DNA of 64,000 nt from Brevundimonas vesicularis NBRC 12165 (GCF_001592205.1 NZ_BCWM01000008.1:62001-126000), one strand, 5' to 3'. Shown: positions 25,936 to 35,927, numbered from the stretch's first letter. Program-made: numbers and translations. The notes: generated from the sequence alone by a model not told the origin.

Positions 25936-27114
25936 ATGCTCCTGCCCTTCTTTACCGCGCTGCGCGACGCCAAGGTTCCGGTGTCGATGAAGGAATGGCT
26001 CCATCTGATGGAGGCCATGGATCGCGACGTGGCCGGACGCGAGGTCGAGGCTTTTTATCACCTGTCGCGCGCGGTGCTGATCAAGGACGAGAAACACTAT
26101 GACCGGTTCGATCAGGTGTTTGGAACGGTGTTCAAGGGCGTCGAGTCCGTCGGAACGGGCGAAGACCTGACCACCGACATTCCCGAGGACTGGCTGCGGC
26201 TGCTGAACGAAAAATATCTGACCGACGAGGAAAAGGCCCAGATCGAGGCGCTGGGTGGGTTCGACAAGCTGATGGAGACGCTGAAGAAGCGTCTGGAAGA
26301 GCAGAAGGAGCGACACTCGGGCGGCTCGAAATGGATCGGCACGGGCGGGACCAGCCCCTTCGGACACGGCGGCTATAACCCCGAAGGCGTTCGCATCGGC
26401 GGTCCGGGCAAGCATGGCCGGGCGGTCAAGGTCTGGGAAAAACGCGAGTTCAAGAACCTGGACGACACGGTTGAACTGGGCACCCGCAATATCAAGGTGG
26501 CGCTACGTCGTCTGCGCCGTTTCGTCCGACAGGGGGCGCCCGACGAACTGGATATCGACGGCACCATCGACGGCACGGCGCGTCAGGGCTGGCTGGACAT
26601 CCAGATGCGGCCCGAGCGGCGCAATACGATCAAGGTGCTGCTGTTCCTCGACATCGGCGGGTCGATGGACGGTCACATCAAGCTGGTTGAGGAGCTGTTC
26701 TCGGCGGCCAAGACCGAGTTCAAGAACCTGGAGTTCTTCTACTTCCACAACTGCCTCTACGAAGGCGTCTGGAAGGACAATCGCCGCCGCCACACGGAGC
26801 GTATCCCGACGTGGGATCTGCTTCACAAATACCCCGGCGACTGGCGCGCCATCTTCGTCGGCGATGCGACGATGAGCCCCTATGAGATCACCATGCCTGG
26901 CGGCTCCGTCGAGCACTGGAACGAGGAGGCCGGCGCCGTATGGATGAAGCGGGCGCGCCAGCAGTGGGAGAAGTCGGTCTGGCTCAATCCCGTTCAGGAG
27001 CGGTACTGGGATTACACTGCCTCCGTCGGCCTGTTGCGCGAGGTCATGGAGCAGCGGATGTTCCCCCTGACGCTCGAAGGCCTCGACAAGGCGATGCGCG
27101 CCCTGACAAGGTAG
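25936..27114 (+). CDS. CoxE-like VWA domain protein
   Basis: 392 residues. An N-terminal helical region (MLLPFFTALRDAKVPVSMKEWLHLMEAM) is typical of the CoxE-like/VWA branch, followed by a Gly-rich loop (GTGGTSPFGHGGYNPEG) and a C-terminal von Willebrand A domain. The MIDAS motif reads DIGGSMD instead of DxSGSxD, a non-standard first loop. These proteins usually work with a MoxR-type AAA+ ATPase to remodel partners; no such ATPase is encoded nearby in this window. It is in the same direction as the acetyltransferase. Confidence 0.85.
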   Translation: MLLPFFTALRDAKVPVSMKEWLHLMEAMDRDVAGREVEAFYHLSRAVLIKDEKHYDRFDQVFGTVFKGVESVGTGEDLTTDIPEDWLRLLNEKYLTDEEKAQIEALGGFDKLMETLKKRLEEQKERHSGGSKWIGTGGTSPFGHGGYNPEGVRIGGPGKHGRAVKVWEKREFKNLDDTVELGTRNIKVALRRLRRFVRQGAPDELDIDGTIDGTARQGWLDIQMRPERRNTIKVLLFLDIGGSMDGHIKLVEELFSAAKTEFKNLEFFYFHNCLYEGVWKDNRRRHTERIPTWDLLHKYPGDWRAIFVGDATMSPYEITMPGGSVEHWNEEAGAVWMKRARQQWEKSVWLNPVQERYWDYTASVGLLREVMEQRMFPLTLEGLDKAMRALTR

Positions 27115-27160
27115 GGGAGATGTTCGGGCGACCGCCTGCAACTTCACGAAGGGTCCGACC

Positions 27161-27658
27161 ATGATCGCCGCCGCCTTCGCCTTGCTGATCCTCCAACAAG
27201 CTGCGCCGACGGTCGTGTGGGATGCGCCCGCGCCGGAGGCGGTCGATGAAACGCCGGCGCCGCCGATCGAGCACAATGTGCCTGCCTGGGGCCTGGCCGA
27301 TCCCTTTGGCTTCGAGCGCGCACGGTGCAGCCCGCTGGTGCGAGGCCAGAAGTCCATGGCCGAGTGTCAGACCGAGGTGCGCGAACAACTGGGCATCGCC
27401 ATGGGGTCAAACCTGCCTGAGGCCCTGCGTCCCAGCGGAATGGCCGGCGACTGCCAGATGATCCGGGCCAGCGCCGCAGGCTCGGACTATGCGGTCCAGT
27501 GCGGCCCGCAGTCTCGCACGGCGGCCGCGCCCTCGAGCCTGCGAGAAATGGATTGTCGTCCGCGTCCGGTCGAGGGCGGGTTCAGCTCTGAGTGCCGCCC
27601 GGTCGATGGAGCCGACAAGAAGGGGCTGTCGCTGACCCTGTGGGGCGACAAGGATTGA
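27161..27658 (+). CDS. Exported six-cysteine hypothetical protein
   Basis: 165 residues with a short signal-like start (MIAAAFALLILQQAAP) and no family I recognise. The mature part carries six cysteines, enough for three disulphides, as in small periplasmic proteins. A Ser/Ala-rich patch and a charged end (GADKKGLSLTLWGDKD) follow. It starts 46 bases after the VWA gene. Function unknown. Confidence 0.6.
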   Translation: MIAAAFALLILQQAAPTVVWDAPAPEAVDETPAPPIEHNVPAWGLADPFGFERARCSPLVRGQKSMAECQTEVREQLGIAMGSNLPEALRPSGMAGDCQMIRASAAGSDYAVQCGPQSRTAAAPSSLREMDCRPRPVEGGFSSECRPVDGADKKGLSLTLWGDKD

Positions 27659-27669
27659 TCGAAAAGAAA

Positions 27670-27697
27670 AGCGCCGCCCGCTTTCGCGGACGGCGCT
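27670..27697 (-). terminator. Rho-independent terminator of csbD (minus strand)
   Basis: Arms AGCGCCGCCCGC (27670-27681) and GCGGACGGCGCT (27686-27697) pair with one mismatch around a TTTC loop. On the minus strand the hairpin is followed by TTTTCTTTTCGATC, a U-rich tail, so it should stop transcription coming from csbD. It also lies just past the stop of the preceding plus-strand gene. Confidence 0.8.
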
Positions 27698-27724
27698 TCG
27701 CATCTTCGCGCATTCTAGGGAAGC

Positions 27725-27904
27725 TTAGGCCTTGTCGCGCAGGCTGTCCTTGACGCCGCCGACAGTATTCTGGACCTTGCCTTCGACCTGATCGGCCTTG
27801 CCTTCGGCCTGCATCTTGGTGTCGCCGGTCACCTTGCCGACGCCTTCTTTAATCTTGCCACCGATGTTCTTGGCGGCGCCTTCGATACGGTCATGGTCAG
27901 CCAT
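27725..27904 (-). CDS. CsbD family small stress protein
   Basis: 59 residues, too short to be called by long-ORF methods. The sequence MADHDRIEGAAKNIGGKIKEG followed by the repeated GK..GD and AEGKADQVEGKVQ pattern is the CsbD/YjbJ signature: a charged, probably intrinsically flexible helical protein. CsbD proteins are induced by the general stress response in many bacteria. An AGGAG site precedes the ATG at 27904, a perfect EcfG-type promoter lies upstream and a terminator follows. It is a complete single-gene unit. Confidence 0.95.
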   Translation of the reverse strand: MADHDRIEGAAKNIGGKIKEGVGKVTGDTKMQAEGKADQVEGKVQNTVGGVKDSLRDKA

Positions 27905-27956
27905 GGAAATCTCCTAATTTTCATCGCCGCGACGTAACGTTGCGGTTCGAAAAATA

Positions 27957-27981
27957 AACGACTTCGCTAATGGCCTGTTCC
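27957..27981 (-). promoter_or_regulatory. EcfG (general stress sigma factor) promoter of csbD
   Basis: On the minus strand GGAAC, 16 bases, CGTT: a perfect match to the alphaproteobacterial EcfG/SigT consensus GGAAC-N16/17-CGTT. It ends 52 bases upstream of the csbD ATG. This agrees with CsbD being a stress protein and places it in the PhyR-EcfG regulon by inference. Confidence 0.88.
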
Positions 27982-27988
27982 GTAAGGC

Positions 27989-28432
27989 TTAGCTTGGACG
28001 ACGTAGCCAGACGGCGACAGCCCAGGCGTGAGAATCGTGACGCAAGCGCGAGATGGCGAAGGTCGGATCCAGCCACACCAGCGTGTGATCGTCCTCACAT
28101 TTTGCATCGGGATTTTCGGCCGCCACAGTCGCCGTCCAGAAGCCGCCGACATTGTTCACCGGCTCGCGCGTCGAACGCACGAAGTACTGGCTGGCCTCGG
28201 CGATGCGGTTCAGCGGCGCGACCGTCAAGCCGGTTTCCTCGACGAATTCGCGGATCAGCGCCTGAACCTCGGTCTCTTCCAGATCCAAGCCGCCGCCGGG
28301 AAGATCGAAATAGGGGCCGGCCTCGCGTTCGACGCGCACACAGGCGATCAGGCCGTCGCGCTCGACGATGCCGAACGCGGTGGCGCGGTGACGATAATCC
28401 GAAGCGGGTTTGCGAACGCCGAACTGCAGCAT
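27989..28432 (-). CDS. NUDIX hydrolase
   Basis: 147 residues. The Nudix box GGLDLEETEVQALIREFVEETGL matches Gx5Ex7REUxEExGU and binds the catalytic metal. The enzyme hydrolyses a nucleoside-diphosphate-linked compound; the substrate is not shown. It ends upstream of the csbD promoter and lies just downstream of the receptor-kinase gene on the same strand, so it may be the last gene of that signalling operon. Confidence 0.92.
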   Translation of the reverse strand: MLQFGVRKPASDYRHRATAFGIVERDGLIACVRVEREAGPYFDLPGGGLDLEETEVQALIREFVEETGLTVAPLNRIAEASQYFVRSTREPVNNVGGFWTATVAAENPDAKCEDDHTLVWLDPTFAISRLRHDSHAWAVAVWLRRPS

Positions 28433-28446
28433 GATGAAAACCGACC

Positions 28447-29490
28447 CTAGAGGTCGAACGACAACCTAGCGCGCACACCCTTGTGGGCGCCGTCGAACTC
28501 GACCGCCGACCGCAGGCCAGACGCCATGGCGGAAATGATCTTGCCGCCCAGACCCGTGCCCTTTGGCGTTCCATCGCCCATGCCGGGACCATCGTCCTCG
28601 ACCGTCAGCATCACGCGATGGTCCGTCTCGCGGCGCAGATGGATGCGAATCTCGCCGCCCTGTCCCGGCGCATAGGCGTATTTGACCGCGTTGGTGACCA
28701 GTTCGGTGACGATGACGCCGATGGAGACGGCCTGATCGGTCGTGACCGACAGGGGTTCGGCGTCCAACGTCAGTTTGGGCGATCCTTCGTCTGGCCCGAT
28801 GGACTTGGACAGTTCGTCCATCAGCCCGACCAGATATTCGTCCATCGCCACGTGGCTCATGTCGCCGGACGTGTAGAGGCGGCGGTGAACATGGGCGACG
28901 GCCTCGATGCGCGCCTGCGATTCGCGCAGCGCGTCCTTGGCGCCCTGATCGGTGACGTGGCGCATCTGCAACGACATGAAGCTGGACACCAGCTGCAGCG
29001 AGTTGCCGACGCGGTGGTTCACCTCACGCAGCATCGCCTCGGCCCGATCGCGCGCTCGGCGGATTTCTTCCTGCGCCAGTTCGTTCTCGCGCTCCAGCCG
29101 ACGGCGCGACAGGGCGTCCTCGAGCGCCGAGCGCAACAGGGAGGTGAAATCCTCCGAGACGTCCTTGATCACGTAGTCCGCCGCGCCCGCTCGAAGGGCG
29201 GCGACGGCGATCCGCCCATCCTGCGCACCCGTCACATAGACGACGGGGGGCGGCGCCGTCAGGGCCAGAATGTCCGGCAGGACGTCCAGCCCGTCTCGCG
29301 TCGGCATATAATGGTCCAGCGCGCAGACGTCGAACTCGTCCTGCTGCAACAGATCCAGCCCCGCATCGCCGTCGGGCGCGCAGGTGACGGCGTAGCCGTG
29401 ACGCCCCAGTTCCTTCTCGACCAGTCGGGACAGACCCCGATCATCGTCGATGTAGAGCAGGCGGATGGGCTGGGACGCGTCGATCGTCAG
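28447..29490 (-). CDS. Hybrid receiver-HWE/HisKA_2 histidine kinase with a probable CTG start
   Basis: 347 residues if translation starts at CTG 29490. Residues about 8-120 are a receiver domain: acidic pair Asp15/Asp16, phospho-acceptor Asp59 (CALDHYMP) and Lys109. A coiled region leads to a HisKA_2 domain, [12 protein letters not shown], with phospho-His159 in an HRxxN motif, and an HATPase_c domain ([21 protein letters not shown]). No ATG, GTG or TTG occurs in frame between an upstream stop at 29554-29556 and TTG 29349, which would start inside the receiver. The CTG forms a 4-base CTGA overlap with the preceding response-regulator stop. HRxxN kinases often feed the PhyR stress pathway. Confidence 0.85.
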   Translation of the reverse strand: MTIDASQPIRLLYIDDDRGLSRLVEKELGRHGYAVTCAPDGDAGLDLLQQDEFDVCALDHYMPTRDGLDVLPDILALTAPPPVVYVTGAQDGRIAVAALRAGAADYVIKDVSEDFTSLLRSALEDALSRRRLERENELAQEEIRRARDRAEAMLREVNHRVGNSLQLVSSFMSLQMRHVTDQGAKDALRESQARIEAVAHVHRRLYTSGDMSHVAMDEYLVGLMDELSKSIGPDEGSPKLTLDAEPLSVTTDQAVSIGVIVTELVTNAVKYAYAPGQGGEIRIHLRRETDHRVMLTVEDDGPGMGDGTPKGTGLGGKIISAMASGLRSAVEFDGAHKGVRARLSFDL

Positions 29491-29909
29491 ATCTCCGGCG
29501 CCTGGATCACCGACAGGAACAGACCCAACTGACGGATGGCGCCGGCGAAGGATTCATAATCCACCGGCTTGGTGATGTAGACGTTGCAGCCCAGGTCGTA
29601 GCAACGCTGGATTTCGACCTTGTCGTCCGTGGTCGTCAGCACCACGACCGGAGCCCGCTTCAGACGGTCGTTGGCCTTCACCTTTTCCAGAATGTCCGTA
29701 CCCGACATATCGGGCAGGTTGAGGTCGAGCAGGATCAGGAGCGGGCCATTGGCGAGGATTTCGTCGCTGAACAGATAGTCGAGCGCCGCACCGCCCTCAT
29801 CGAAATGCTTGATCTCGTTGTTGATGTTGGCCCGGCGGATGTTCTTTTCGATCAGCTTGGCGTGGCCGTGGTCGTCTTCGACCATGATGATTTTGACGGG
29901 TTGCGTCAC
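29487..29909 (-). CDS. Single-domain response regulator (CheY/Rcp-like)
   Basis: 140 residues, a stand-alone receiver: acidic pocket VEDDHGH, phospho-Asp in [11 protein letters not shown], Thr in VVLTTTDD and Lys in YITKPVD. No output domain. Such proteins act as phosphate shuttles or allosteric partners between kinases. It overlaps the upstream sensor kinase by 4 bases (ATGA) and the downstream kinase by 4, forming a three-gene coupled signalling cluster. Phosphotransfer from the CHASE3 kinase to this protein is inference. Confidence 0.93.
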   Translation of the reverse strand: MTQPVKIIMVEDDHGHAKLIEKNIRRANINNEIKHFDEGGAALDYLFSDEILANGPLLILLDLNLPDMSGTDILEKVKANDRLKRAPVVVLTTTDDKVEIQRCYDLGCNVYITKPVDYESFAGAIRQLGLFLSVIQAPEI

Positions 29910-31432
29910 AGCGCGCCTCCGGGTTCAGACAGGATCAGTCGTTTGGGGAATTTCAGCAGGAAAGTCGAGCCTTTGCCCAGTTCGGACTCGACGTCGATGG
30001 TCCCGCCCAGGCGGCGCACGCTGTTTCTAACGAACGCCAGCCCCAGACCTTCGCCGGAACGGTCCTGTTTTCCCGAGCGGCGGAACAGCTCGAAGATCCG
30101 CTCATGGTCACGCGGGGCGATGCCCCGGCCGTTGTCGGCGACCCGGTAGACGACCCAGCCGCCCGGCACGTCTTCGCCCGACACGACAATTTCGCCTGGC
30201 CGGTCGTGATCCAGATATTTGACGGCGTTGTCGATCAGGTTGCCGACGATCTGCTCCATCGAAATACGGTCGCTTTCGATTTCGGGCAGCGACTGCACAT
30301 CGATGCGGGCGCCCGAGGCTTCGGTCTGGTGATGGACGCTGTTGGCGATGTTCTGAGCCATCGTCGTCATGTCCAGCGGTTCTGGAAGCAGGTTGCGGCG
30401 ACCTTCGCGCGACAGCTTCAGGATGGCGTTGATCAGCCGGTCCATCTTCTCGGTCGAGGCGCGGATGAAGCCGATCGCCTCAGGCATTTCCTCGCGGACG
30501 GCTGTGACGATCTCGGGATCGACCACGCGCGTCTTTTCCGCTTCGTAGATCGCCTTGTCGACGATCTTGCCCGCCTGCTCCAGTTCGGAGGTGTAGCCCA
30601 TCACGTTGACCAGCGGCGCGCGCAGGTCGTGGCTGACGATATAGGCGAAGCGTTGGATTTCCTCGTTCGCGCGCATCAGGTCGCCGGTGCGCTCGCGGAC
30701 CTTGTCTTCCAGGCTGGCGTTGGCGGCGTCCAGGGTCGCGCGGGCGGACTGGATCTCGGCCACGTAACGCCGCACCAGCCAGGCCGAGAGCAGAGCCAGA
30801 ACGAGAACCAGAAGCCCCGCGATGGCGTTCATCGTGACGGTCAGGAAGCCAAAACGCTCCGAGGCCCGACGTCGACTGTCGATCCTGTCGGACTTCAGCT
30901 TGTCGAACCTCTCGATGGCGGCTCGGAGTTCGTCCATATACTGTTTGCCTTCGCCAGACCGCACGGCCTGGATCGACTGCCCGATCCGACCCTGCCGCGC
31001 CAAGGCGACGGTGCGCTCCATCTCGTCCCATTTCCTGTCACCCAGACGGTGAATGGGTTCGACGGTGTCTTTCAGCGTCGGATCGAGGGCTGCGCCCTCA
31101 TCCAGAAACGCCAGAGCGGGCTCCATGTCGGCCCTGGAGTCACGATAGGGCTGTAGAAAATCGCTTCGCCCCGTCAGCAGAAAACCGCGTTGCGACGTTT
31201 CAGCGTTCAGGCTCGCAATGAGAACCGTGCGTGCGGCGCGCCGCATCTGCTGAGCATGCTCGATGGTCTTGTTCAACGCGACGGTGCGCTGGATCATCAC
31301 GAAGGTCGTCGCATTGACCACGATCAGCAATCCGAACGCCAGGATCAGCATGGCCGAGATCGACCGGGCCAACGACGGCGTACGCATGAAGTCGCGCAGG
31401 CGCGACCATTGGGATCGGGGGTTCGGACTCAT
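29906..31432 (-). CDS. CHASE3-domain sensor histidine kinase
   Basis: 508 residues. Two membrane helices (about 24-46 and 190-212) flank a periplasmic CHASE3 sensor domain. A coiled segment (LDAANASLEDKVRERTGDLMRANEEI) leads to HisKA with FAYIVSHDLRAPL (phospho-His) and HATPase_c with NLIDNAVKYL, VADNGRGIAPRDHERIFELF and GEGLGLAFVR. CHASE3 ligands are unknown. It is the first gene of the cluster and overlaps the receiver gene, a layout seen with bacteriophytochrome-type kinase/Rcp pairs. Confidence 0.94.
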   Translation of the reverse strand: MSPNPRSQWSRLRDFMRTPSLARSISAMLILAFGLLIVVNATTFVMIQRTVALNKTIEHAQQMRRAARTVLIASLNAETSQRGFLLTGRSDFLQPYRDSRADMEPALAFLDEGAALDPTLKDTVEPIHRLGDRKWDEMERTVALARQGRIGQSIQAVRSGEGKQYMDELRAAIERFDKLKSDRIDSRRRASERFGFLTVTMNAIAGLLVLVLALLSAWLVRRYVAEIQSARATLDAANASLEDKVRERTGDLMRANEEIQRFAYIVSHDLRAPLVNVMGYTSELEQAGKIVDKAIYEAEKTRVVDPEIVTAVREEMPEAIGFIRASTEKMDRLINAILKLSREGRRNLLPEPLDMTTMAQNIANSVHHQTEASGARIDVQSLPEIESDRISMEQIVGNLIDNAVKYLDHDRPGEIVVSGEDVPGGWVVYRVADNGRGIAPRDHERIFELFRRSGKQDRSGEGLGLAFVRNSVRRLGGTIDVESELGKGSTFLLKFPKRLILSEPGGAL

Positions 31433-31441
31433 GACGGCGGA

Positions 31442-31469
31442 GCTTTAGCGGGGTGCGTCGCCGCGTCAA
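31442..31469 (-). promoter_or_regulatory. Possible promoter of the two-component cluster
   Basis: On the minus strand TTGACG (31469-31464), 16 bases, TAAAGC (31447-31442). The predicted start is only a few bases from the ATG at 31432, so the message would be nearly leaderless, as is common in Caulobacterales. The -10 is weak, so this is a tentative call. Confidence 0.3.
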
Positions 31470-31494
31470 ACGTCAAACTGCCAAGTCGGCGGGA

Positions 31495-33612
31495 TCAGAC
31501 CTGGCCGAGGGTCCGCAACCGGGCCTTGGGGTGGATCTCGTTCTGGCTCATCACGACGGTCTGGCCGCGGAAGCGTTCGATGATCGAGCGCACATAGGGC
31601 CGCGTCATCGGCCCGGTCAGCAGCACCGGATTTTCGCCCGTCATGGCGATCCGCTCGAAGGTGTCGCGAACGGCGCGGATGAAGTCCTGAAGGCGCGACG
31701 GCGCCATCGCCAGCTGCTTGTCCTCGCCATTGCCGATCAGGCTTTCGGCGAAGGCGTTTTCCCATTCCGGCGACAGGGTGACGATGGGCAAGGCACCCTC
31801 GCCGTCCTTGTTCTGCCAGCACAGTTGGCGGCCCAGGCGCGCACGAACGTGTTCGACCAGGGTGGTGACGCTGGAACTGTGCGGCGCAGCCTCGGCAAGG
31901 CCTTCCAGAATGGCCGGCAGGTCGCGAATCGACACCTTCTCACGCAGAAGCGATTGCAACACCCGCTGCAGCGTCGTGACGGTGACCACGCTGGGCACCA
32001 GTTCTTCGACCAGCTTCTTTTCTTCGGCGCCCAGTTCCTTCAGCAGCTTCTGCACCTCCGCGTAGGACAGCAGATCGGCCATATTGTCTTTCAGGATCTC
32101 GGTCAGATGGGTCGTCAGGACCGTCGACGGATCGACCAGCGTATAGCCCCGGAACGTCGCCTCCTCGCGCAGACCTTCCTCGATCCAGGTCGCCGGCAGG
32201 CCGAAGGCCGGTTCGCGCATATGCTCGCCCGGAAGCTCGACCTGGCTCCCCGCCGGATCCATCGCCATCAGGTGGCCCAGCCGCACTTCGCCCGCGCCCG
32301 TCTCCATCTCCTTGATGCGGATGGCGTAACCCTGGGTCGGCAGGCGCATGTTGTCGAGGATGCGCACCTGGGGAATGACGAAACCGTATTCCTGGGCCAG
32401 CGACCGCCGCAGAGCGCGAATCTGATCGGTCAGGCGCCGCCCTTCAAGGTCGTTGATCAGGCTGAGAAGCGAATAGCCCAGTTCGATCTTCACCTCGTCG
32501 ATGGTGAGCACATTGGCGATGGGCTCTTCGACGTCCTCCTTGGGCTTTGCGGCCGCTGCCGCCGCCGCGATCTCCGCCTCTGTTGGCTGAGGCTTCAAGC
32601 GATTGCGGCCCAGCCGCCAGGCCATGAAGCCCGAGCCGATGGCCAGGGCCGCGAACGGGATCAGCGGCATACCCGGGATCAGACCGATCAGACCGGCGGC
32701 GCCCGACACCACGCCCAGCGATACCGGATTGGTCGCCAGCTGGGTGACCATGGCCTTGTCCGCCGTGCCTTCGACGCCCGCCTTGGACACCAGGAAGCCG
32801 GCGGCGATCGAGATGATGATGGCCGGCACCTGCGTCACCAGACCATCGCCGATGGTCAGCTGGACATAGGTGTTGGCGGCCTCCATCGCGGGCATGCCGT
32901 GTTGCAGCGTGCCGATCAGTATGCCGCCGATGGCGTTGATGAAGGTGATGATCAGACCCGCGACGGCGTCGCCGCGCACGAACTTGGAGGCGCCGTCCAT
33001 GGCGCCGAAGAAGGTTGATTCCTGCTCCAGCTCCTTGCGGCGCAGCTTGGCCTGGTCCTCGGTGATCAGGCCCGACGACAGATCGGCGTCGATGGCCATC
33101 TGCTTGCCCGGCATGGAGTCCAGGGTGAAGCGGGCGGACACTTCCGCGATCCGGGTCGAGCCCTTGGTGATGACGACGAAGTTCACCACCAGAATGATCG
33201 CAAAGATGATCACCCCGATGATGAAGTTGCCGCCCATCATCAGCTGACCGAAGGCGTTGATGACTTGACCCGCCGCATCGTGGCCTTCCTGGCCGTGGGT
33301 CAGGATCAGACGCGTGGAGGCCAGGTTCAGGCCCAGCCGGAACAGGGTCGAGACCAGCAACACGGTCGGGAAGATGGCGAAATCCAGCGGCCGTTTCATC
33401 ATCACAGCGGTCATCAGGATCAGCACGCTGGACACCAGCGAGAAGGCCAGCAGCAGATCCAGCAGGAACTTGGGCACCGGCAGGATCAGCAGCATGATCA
33501 CGCCGATCACGCCGACCGCCATCAGCACTTCGCCGCGGTTGACCCAGCCCAGGACGTCGCGACCCGTCGGGCGCGCCATGCCGTCCTTCATCATCACCGG
33601 CGTATCAGTCAC
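31495..33612 (-). CDS. flhA: Flagellar type III export protein FlhA
   Basis: 705 residues, starting GTG at 33612. The N-terminal half holds eight membrane helices with the FHIPEP-family hallmarks (FPTVLLVSTLFRLGLNLASTRLIL and TKGSTRIAEVSARFTLDSMPGKQMAIDADL). The C-terminal cytoplasmic domain docks export chaperones. FlhA is the core of the flagellar export gate. Its start overlaps the end of the beta-lactamase gene by 8 bases, so its translation may be coupled to that unrelated gene. Confidence 0.97.
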   Translation of the reverse strand: MTDTPVMMKDGMARPTGRDVLGWVNRGEVLMAVGVIGVIMLLILPVPKFLLDLLLAFSLVSSVLILMTAVMMKRPLDFAIFPTVLLVSTLFRLGLNLASTRLILTHGQEGHDAAGQVINAFGQLMMGGNFIIGVIIFAIILVVNFVVITKGSTRIAEVSARFTLDSMPGKQMAIDADLSSGLITEDQAKLRRKELEQESTFFGAMDGASKFVRGDAVAGLIITFINAIGGILIGTLQHGMPAMEAANTYVQLTIGDGLVTQVPAIIISIAAGFLVSKAGVEGTADKAMVTQLATNPVSLGVVSGAAGLIGLIPGMPLIPFAALAIGSGFMAWRLGRNRLKPQPTEAEIAAAAAAAKPKEDVEEPIANVLTIDEVKIELGYSLLSLINDLEGRRLTDQIRALRRSLAQEYGFVIPQVRILDNMRLPTQGYAIRIKEMETGAGEVRLGHLMAMDPAGSQVELPGEHMREPAFGLPATWIEEGLREEATFRGYTLVDPSTVLTTHLTEILKDNMADLLSYAEVQKLLKELGAEEKKLVEELVPSVVTVTTLQRVLQSLLREKVSIRDLPAILEGLAEAAPHSSSVTTLVEHVRARLGRQLCWQNKDGEGALPIVTLSPEWENAFAESLIGNGEDKQLAMAPSRLQDFIRAVRDTFERIAMTGENPVLLTGPMTRPYVRSIIERFRGQTVVMSQNEIHPKARLRTLGQV

Positions 33613-34510
33613 GGCCCAACGCCTTCAGCGCGCGACGCGTCGCCTCGGCGATCACGACCGCATTGGCGTCGTCCGATGTCGCCCGGGTGGCGTGGTAATA
33701 GGCGGCGACGATCACAGGTTGGCCGTTCGGCGGATACAGCAGGCCGATGTCATTGGTCGGCCCATAGCCCCCCGTCCCCGTCTTGTGCGCCACCCGCCAA
33801 TCCGCTGGCGTCCCAGCCCTAAGACGATTCTGACCCGTGGGCGTATCGGTCATCCACTGCAGCAACAGGGCGCGCGACGCCGCCGTCAGAGGCGAGGCCG
33901 GATCGAGGAAAAGACGGTTGAGATTGGCGACCGACTGGTTGGGAAGGATCGTATCCTTATCGCCGTCCAGACGATTCATCTCGGGTTCGAAACGGTCCGA
34001 GCGGGTGCTGCCGTCGCCGATGCCGCGATAGAAGGTCTGCATCGCCGACGGGCCGCCCATGGCCTTCAGCAGCAGATTGGCGGCGGGGTTGTCGCTGACC
34101 TCCACCGCGCCCTTCATCAACTGCTCGACCGTCAGGCTGGCGCCAACGGCGGGCTCGGTCACCGGAGCGTGGTTGATCATGTCCGCCGCCGTGATGGGGA
34201 TGCGGCGATCCAGTCGCTCCTGCCCGGCCTGCACCCGCAACAAGCTCGCGGCGGCCAGATACATCTTGAAGGTCGAGCAATAGACGAAGCGTTCGTCGCC
34301 GCGCCAAACCAGCTTACGGCCCGTCGCCGCGTCCTGAGCGACGAAGCCGAGACGGCCGCCATTGCGCGCTTCCAGGTCGGCCAGGTCAATAGCCTCGTCT
34401 GACAGACGGGCGGGCGCGACAGGGTGTGATTCCGCGCGCGGCGAACAGCCGACCGCGCTCAAGGCGGCCAGCCCCGTCAGGACGCATCGGCGCTGCACGG
34501 GTGCGCGCAT
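33605..34510 (-). CDS. Class A serine beta-lactamase
   Basis: 301 residues. Active-site motifs are complete: STFK (Ser70-x-x-Lys73), SDN (Ser130 loop, in VEVSDNPAANLL), EPEMN (Glu166 region) and KTG (HKTGTGGYG). The N-terminus RRCVLTGLAALSAVGC has a twin-arginine pair and a lipobox-like end, so Tat export or lipidation is possible. It hydrolyses beta-lactams; spectrum cannot be read. It sits between flbD (4 bases away) and flhA (8-base overlap), a position where a flagellar gene would be expected. Confidence 0.93.
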   Translation of the reverse strand: MRAPVQRRCVLTGLAALSAVGCSPRAESHPVAPARLSDEAIDLADLEARNGGRLGFVAQDAATGRKLVWRGDERFVYCSTFKMYLAAASLLRVQAGQERLDRRIPITAADMINHAPVTEPAVGASLTVEQLMKGAVEVSDNPAANLLLKAMGGPSAMQTFYRGIGDGSTRSDRFEPEMNRLDGDKDTILPNQSVANLNRLFLDPASPLTAASRALLLQWMTDTPTGQNRLRAGTPADWRVAHKTGTGGYGPTNDIGLLYPPNGQPVIVAAYYHATRATSDDANAVVIAEATRRALKALGRD

Positions 34511-34514
34511 GGGT

Positions 34515-35927
<1,413 letters not shown>

